Translations under genes and position numbers: made by a program
Assembly (NCBI GenBank): GCA_964471755.1
Contig: CAYYJM010000209.1
Span: forward strand, 1-11,517
DNA: 11,517 bases
From: CAYYJM01 sp964471755
GTDB lineage: Bacteria > Planctomycetota > Planctomycetia > Gemmatales > Gemmataceae
Direction of reading: 5' to 3'
Shown here: positions 8,312 through 11,517 of the stretch, piece by piece
Numbering within the stretch: the first letter of the stretch is position 1
Layout of the letters: each line of letters opens with the position of its first letter
The notes under the pieces: model-generated
What the model saw: only the letters and a program-made list of their open reading frames with translations
Databases searched by the model: none
Told to the model about the DNA's origin: nothing

Positions 8312-10810
8312 ATGCACCAGCTCCGCGCCGCCATCCTGCTGTTCGCCCTCGCGAGCCTGGCCGTTCCGGTCGAGAAGCCGCCACCTGGCCGCCCGGACGC
8401 ACTGCCCGATGGGGCGATCCGCCGCCTGGGCACCCTCCAACTGCGGCACGCGGGCCTCGGTGCCTTCGCCTTGCTGCCCGATGGGAAAAGTCTCGTCTCG
8501 GCCGGGTCCGATGGCGTCCTGCGCTACTGGGATGCGGACACCGGCCGGGCGACGCGAACCGCCACGTTGCCGGAACGATACCCCGAGTGGGTGCGGCCCG
8601 CCTTCTCCGCCGACGGCACAACCCTCGCGGTGCAGGGGCGGAACGAGATTCACCTGCTCGATGCCGCCACCGGCAAACCGCGCACGGCGATCAAGGCACC
8701 GGGGGCCAACGCCTTCGTCCTGGCCCTGTCGGCGGACGGCAAGATGCTGACCCAGGTGACGGGCGACCGGACCTCGATACTTGTCTGGGAGACCACGACC
8801 GGCGAGGTCCGGGCCACGCTGCCGTTGCCCAATCCGAATCTGGGGAGCGACTTCCACCTGATCCTCTCCCCCAACGGCAAGTTCCTCGCGTTCGGCGGCT
8901 ACCGGGAAAAGCGTCCCCTGCAGGTCTTCGACGTGCCCCACGCGAAACTTCTCTACAGCCTGCCCGACGCGGCCGCGGTCGCCATCTCGCCGGATGGCAA
9001 GCATCTGGTCACCACCGGCTATCGCGCCGAGGGGCGCGAGGCAGTCTTGCGCCGGTTCGACCTGGCGACCGGAACCGAAACCGCCGTCTTCGCCATCGGA
9101 GCCAAGGCACCCATCGCTCTGACCTTCTCGGCGGACGGCCGACACCTCGCTTGCACCGATCCCGGCATCGTCGGCCGCATTCTCGACGCGCGGGACGGGA
9201 AACAGGTTCACAGCCTGCCGGGGCGTGTCCTGGCTCCCCGCTTCACGCCGGACGGCAAGACGCTCCTCTGCCGGGACGGCTACGGCCCGCGCCTGCGCAT
9301 CTGGGATCTGGCCGCCGGCAGGGAGCGTCATCCGCAAGGCCCCGACCTCGCGCGGCATCTGGCCCTGTCGCCCGATGGTCGGACGCTGGCCGCCGTCGGC
9401 TGGGGCGTGGGTGACGTCCACCTCTGGGACACGACCACGGGCCGAGCCAGGTCCCTCGACGCGGTGGGCAAGGAGGCGGGCGACGTGCGCGGCCTGGCAT
9501 TCGCGCCTGACGGCAAGTCAGTCCTGGCCACATACTCCGCCGGCAAGGCGATCGTCTGGGATACGGCCACCGGGCGCGGCCGCGAGCGTGTCCTTGACGA
9601 ACCCGTCGGCGGGCGTGGGCGGTCTTATCGGCAATCCTTCCGTCCTTCCGCCGACGGTCGGACCTTCACCGACAGCGAGATCCTCGCCACCCAGAGCGAC
9701 ACAAAGGTCCAGTTGTGGCAATGGGAGGCTGCGACAGGAAAACTGGTCCGGTCCCACACGGTCGATTACTTCTGGAGCTACCGCCGGCTACCCGACGGCG
9801 CTACCCTGGTGACCGCCGAGCAGTTCCGGACCGTGTTCCGCGACGCGGACACGGCCGCCGAGCGGTTCGTCCTCGCGGATGAAACGAGCGGGACCGGTTC
9901 GGGAACCTCCTCACGCGATGGTCGGCTGTTCGCTGCGGCCGTCGCCCGTGGGCAGGCGGAGCCGGGGGCCAAGACCGCGACACCAGATCACGTCCGCGTC
10001 TGGGAGGTGGCGACCAACCGGCCGCTGGCCCTGGTCGCGACCGGATTCGTGTCCGGCGTCGAACTGATGTCCGACCATCGCCGGCTCGTCCTGCTCGACG
10101 GGAACACACTGCGCGTCGTGGACCTGGCCACCGGCAAGGAGGTTCTCCGCCGCGCCCTGCCGCTGCCGGGAAAACACCGCCGCTCCGGGTGGGACCGAAG
10201 CGAACTGGCGGTGTCGGCCGACGGTCGGCGGGCCGTCACCAGCCAGCCGGACGGCACGGCTCTGGTCTGGGATCTGGAAACGAAGACGCCGCCTCTGGAA
10301 GCGCGACCGCCGACCGAGGCCGCCCTGGCACGCTGGTGGGCCGACCTCGGCCAGGACGCGCCCGTCGCGTACGCGGCCCTCTGGCGATTGCGCGAGTCAC
10401 CCGAGGTCGCCCTCGCTCTGCTGCGCCGGCACCTCGCCCCGGCCGCCTTCAGCGCGGTGGCGTTCCAGCGTCTCCTCGCGGATCTCGACGCCGAGGACTT
10501 CAAGGTCCGCGAGGCTGCCGAACGGTCCCTCCAGGATCTGGGCGACCTGGCCGTCCGCCCTCTGCGGAAGGTTCTCCAGCAGCCCCTCTCGGTCGAGGTG
10601 CGTGCCCGCGTGCAAAAGATCCTGAGCCGCCCGCGTGGCCTGATCGTCGGGCCGGGGTTGCTTCGGCAATTTCGTGCCGTCCAGCTTCTGGAGTCGCTGG
10701 ACTCGATGGAGGCGCGCCGTCTGCTCCGCGATCTGTCCCGTGGGGATGCCGAGGCCGAACTGACCCGCGCCGCCACAGCGGCGCTGATCCGGCTGGGCGA
10801 AGGCGGCTAG
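8312..10810 (+). CDS. Exported WD40-repeat protein with C-terminal HEAT-like module
   Basis: This 832-residue protein of unknown function has three parts. Residues 1-17 look like a Sec signal peptide (Arg5, then AAILLFALASLA, with possible cleavage after Ala17), suggesting export. Residues ~49-660 hold WD40-like repeats with the recurring pattern S.DGK.L....D..V..WD..TG. I count about 14 blades, starting near 49, 94, 135, 182, 219, 267, 307, 348, 392, 441, 486, 530, 578 and 632, enough for two seven-bladed propellers. Several blades are degenerate, so the count is approximate. Residues ~674-832 are helical (ADLDAEDFKVREAAERSL, LRQFRAVQLLESLDSMEARRLL) and look like HEAT-like repeats seen after WD40 domains in Gemmata-type planctomycetes. 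No kinase, protease or catalytic motif was seen. A scaffold or binding role is likely, with unknown partner. GAAGGGAAGG lies just upstream of the ATG. It may be monocistronic, 72 bases after glnS. Confidence 0.85.
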   Translation: MHQLRAAILLFALASLAVPVEKPPPGRPDALPDGAIRRLGTLQLRHAGLGAFALLPDGKSLVSAGSDGVLRYWDADTGRATRTATLPERYPEWVRPAFSADGTTLAVQGRNEIHLLDAATGKPRTAIKAPGANAFVLALSADGKMLTQVTGDRTSILVWETTTGEVRATLPLPNPNLGSDFHLILSPNGKFLAFGGYREKRPLQVFDVPHAKLLYSLPDAAAVAISPDGKHLVTTGYRAEGREAVLRRFDLATGTETAVFAIGAKAPIALTFSADGRHLACTDPGIVGRILDARDGKQVHSLPGRVLAPRFTPDGKTLLCRDGYGPRLRIWDLAAGRERHPQGPDLARHLALSPDGRTLAAVGWGVGDVHLWDTTTGRARSLDAVGKEAGDVRGLAFAPDGKSVLATYSAGKAIVWDTATGRGRERVLDEPVGGRGRSYRQSFRPSADGRTFTDSEILATQSDTKVQLWQWEAATGKLVRSHTVDYFWSYRRLPDGATLVTAEQFRTVFRDADTAAERFVLADETSGTGSGTSSRDGRLFAAAVARGQAEPGAKTATPDHVRVWEVATNRPLALVATGFVSGVELMSDHRRLVLLDGNTLRVVDLATGKEVLRRALPLPGKHRRSGWDRSELAVSADGRRAVTSQPDGTALVWDLETKTPPLEARPPTEAALARWWADLGQDAPVAYAALWRLRESPEVALALLRRHLAPAAFSAVAFQRLLADLDAEDFKVREAAERSLQDLGDLAVRPLRKVLQQPLSVEVRARVQKILSRPRGLIVGPGLLRQFRAVQLLESLDSMEARRLLRDLSRGDAEAELTRAATAALIRLGEGG

Positions 10811-10816
10811 CTCAAC

Positions 10817-11230
10817 TCACGGAGTCCGTTTTCGTTCCAGGCGAGCGTGGGGCGTCAGCCCCATGAGTGCGGGCACTCTCCGAAGAGGAAGACTCATGGG
10901 GCTGACGCCCCACGCTCGCCAAACACGCGGATCTCGATCTTGCGGAACTCGCACGGATGGCTCTCGGCCTGCAGCGCAATGTAGCCCTCCGCGATGAGGA
11001 GTTTGTTCATGGGCTTGCTCGCGAAATCGCTCCAGGTCGAACTTGCCTTTGCCTTTGTGCAGGTTATTACAAAGCGGGGCCAGGGCCGTCAGGTCAATGC
11101 GTCGAGGTCTGAGCAGGAAGCCCTCCGGCCCTTCCAACAACTCGAGGTAGTCTCCCAAACTCAGGCCCAGGGCATCGAGAACATGAGCCGGAAAAGTAAC
11201 CTGTCTCTTCGATGTGATTTTAACCAGCAC
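10817..11230 (-). CDS. AbrB/MazE/SpoVT-like antitoxin ORF, C-terminus probably disrupted
   Basis: The first ~74 residues are an AbrB/SpoVT-type swapped-hairpin DNA-binding domain and short linker: VLVKITSKRQVTFPAHVLDALG, then GDYLELLEGPEGFLLRPRRIDL, then KFDLERFREQ. Such proteins usually act as antitoxins of PIN-domain (VapC) or MazF toxins and repress their own promoter. The start is the GTG at 11230, with a strong AAGGAG seven bases upstream, although a longer open frame extends to 11374. Similar antitoxins normally end a few residues after FREQ. Here the frame instead runs another ~60 residues through a DUF1080 gene remnant read out of frame and through the palindrome, to a TGA at 10817. 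Thus the 137-residue ORF looks like an accidental fusion. No toxin gene follows. The fold call is good, and the functional state is doubtful. Confidence 0.7.
   Translation of the reverse strand: MLVKITSKRQVTFPAHVLDALGLSLGDYLELLEGPEGFLLRPRRIDLTALAPLCNNLHKGKGKFDLERFREQAHEQTPHRGGLHCAAGREPSVRVPQDRDPRVWRAWGVSPMSLPLRRVPALMGLTPHARLERKRTP
10840..10920. repeat. 29-bp perfect inverted repeat, nested palindrome (BIME/REP-like)
   Basis: Arms 10840-10868 and 10892-10920 are exact reverse complements over 29 bases, with a 23-base spacer. Each arm also contains its own small hairpin: TGGGGC-GTCA-GCCCCA at 10848-10863 and TGGGGC-TGAC-GCCCCA at 10897-10912. The element therefore looks like two REP units in opposite orientation. 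It begins 29 bases after the stop of the WD40 gene and abuts a decayed gene tail on the other side. No T-run follows either arm, so intrinsic termination is not obvious, but a long hairpin there could protect or block transcripts from both sides. I recall similar GCGAGC...GGGCGTCAGCCC repeats scattered through planctomycete genomes, but that is unchecked memory. Confidence 0.9.
10894..11010 (-). pseudogene. Remnant of a DUF1080 (3-keto-disaccharide hydrolase-like) gene tail
   Basis: On the minus strand, a frame shifted from the antitoxin-like ORF reads MNKLLIAEG, then GYIALQAESHPCEFRKIEI, then RVFGERGASAP and a TGA at 10896-10894. The middle stretch strongly resembles the last beta-strands of DUF1080 proteins, a concanavalin/laminin-G-like sugar-hydrolase domain abundant in planctomycetes, where the family usually ends with GYI.LQ.E...FR.I.I. 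The recognisable part is about 27 residues. The last eight residues and the stop codon are provided by the palindromic repeat. Upstream there is no room for the ~200 residues of a full domain, because the antitoxin-like sequence lies there in another frame. I infer a fragment left after deletion or rearrangement. The family call is from memory and is not certain. Confidence 0.6.
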
Positions 11231-11232
11231 GA

Positions 11233-11273
11233 GCCTGCTCCTTACCGAAGTTCTTTGAAAGTAAGGAGCAGGC
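11233..11273 (-). promoter_or_regulatory. 13-bp inverted repeat over the antitoxin ribosome binding site
   Basis: GCCTGCTCCTTAC (11233-11245) and GTAAGGAGCAGGC (11261-11273) are perfect reverse complements around a 15-base spacer. In the minus-strand transcript the second arm contains the AAGGAG Shine-Dalgarno of the antitoxin-like gene and the first arm is its complement. The stem would therefore hide the ribosome binding site, which is separated from the GTG by seven bases. The same sequence lies seven bases after the BTAD stop codon. As DNA, it could instead be an operator for the AbrB-type protein. No T-run follows the stem, so a simple terminator is unlikely. Confidence 0.75.
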
Positions 11274-11279
11274 GGCTTC

Positions 11280-11517
11280 CTACAACCGCAGCTTGGCGCG
11301 GTGATAGAGGCGCAGCAGTTCGGTGCCGGGCTCCACGCCCAGCTCTGAGTGCAACTGCTTACGCACCGAGTCAAAGCAGCGTATCGCCTGATCCACGCGT
11401 CCCATCTGCAGACTGGTCTCCATCACCAGCAAAGCCAGCCCTTCGTGACAGCCGTCCCAAACCAGACCCCGCTGGGCGGTGGCCAGCGCGCCGCCCCAAC
11501 TTTTCGATTGGACGGGA
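11280..11517 (-). CDS. BTAD (bacterial transcriptional activation domain) protein, C-terminal end only
   Basis: The minus strand is open from the window edge to a TAG at 11282-11280, giving 78 C-terminal residues. The stretch LALLVMETSLQMGRVDQAIRCFDSVRKQLHSELGVEPGTELLRLYHRA matches the end of the BTAD helical/TPR-like domain, with its hallmark [A/L]RCF..[V/L]RK.L..ELGVEPG.EL..LY. BTAD occurs in SARP-type activators and in large planctomycete regulators that combine ATPase and TPR domains. The rest of the gene lies outside the window, so its size, other domains and target are unknown. The frame is intact in what is visible. It is followed, 49 bases later, by the antitoxin-like ORF, which may share its transcript. 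It is not in the supplied reading-frame list because its start is outside the window. Confidence 0.75.
   Translation of the reverse strand, partial: PVQSKSWGGALATAQRGLVWDGCHEGLALLVMETSLQMGRVDQAIRCFDSVRKQLHSELGVEPGTELLRLYHRAKLRL

Noticed and set aside
8291..9421. 376-codon frame antisense to the WD40 gene
   Set aside because: It reflects repeat structure and GC bias of the WD40 gene. The sense strand has signal peptide, repeats and ribosome binding site.
10189..10866. 225-codon plus-strand frame in another phase over the WD40 C-terminus
   Set aside because: Its end ...ERGASAP arises because the left arm of the palindrome is read in the same phase as the right arm on the other strand. The rest is Arg/Gly/Pro-rich out-of-frame sequence.

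Overview
The window looks like chromosomal DNA of a planctomycete, most likely a Gemmata-type lineage. The whole window is GC-rich, and the clearest lineage marker is the large exported WD40 protein with a HEAT-like C-terminal module, a combination I associate with Gemmataceae. This assignment is inference from protein character and was not checked by any search. Most of the window is ordinary housekeeping sequence. The unusual material is in the last ~700 bases.

Layout. Positions 1-3137 (minus strand) hold a succinate dehydrogenase operon transcribed sdhC > sdhA > sdhB. Its start and stop codons overlap, its single membrane anchor resembles the Sdh1 type, and sdhB runs off the left edge. Upstream, still on the minus strand, are thpR (an RNA 2',3'-cyclic phosphodiesterase with two HxT motifs) and a PfkB/adenosine-kinase-like sugar kinase only 4 bases apart. 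A divergent intergenic region (4801-4962) separates these from gltX (GluRS) and glnS (GlnRS), which lie in tandem on the plus strand with 25 bases between them. A plus-strand gene for an 832-residue exported WD40/HEAT-like protein follows (8312-10810).

Right end. Just past the WD40 gene is a perfect 29-bp inverted repeat (10840-10868 / 10892-10920), each arm of which can fold on its own, like a BIME/REP pair. On the minus strand, reading leftward from the right edge, come the C-terminus of a BTAD (bacterial transcriptional activation domain) protein, a 13-bp inverted repeat covering the ribosome binding site of the next gene, and an AbrB/MazE-type antitoxin-like ORF. The antitoxin similarity stops abruptly. 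The ORF then continues out of frame through what looks like the tail of a DUF1080 (3-keto-disaccharide hydrolase-like) gene and through the palindrome. I read this as a rearrangement scar: an antitoxin without a visible toxin, joined to a decayed gene end capped by a repeat.

How the genes fit together. Sdh links the TCA cycle to the respiratory chain. The kinase and ThpR may share a nucleotide or RNA metabolism context, but the sequence shows only that they are close and co-directional. GltX and GlnS together supply glutamyl- and glutaminyl-tRNA directly. The most testable new points are the SD-masking hairpin ahead of the antitoxin, the palindromic element with its gene-end junction, and the insertion in GluRS just after its KMSKS-like motif. 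I do not see a complete, clearly new multi-gene system here.
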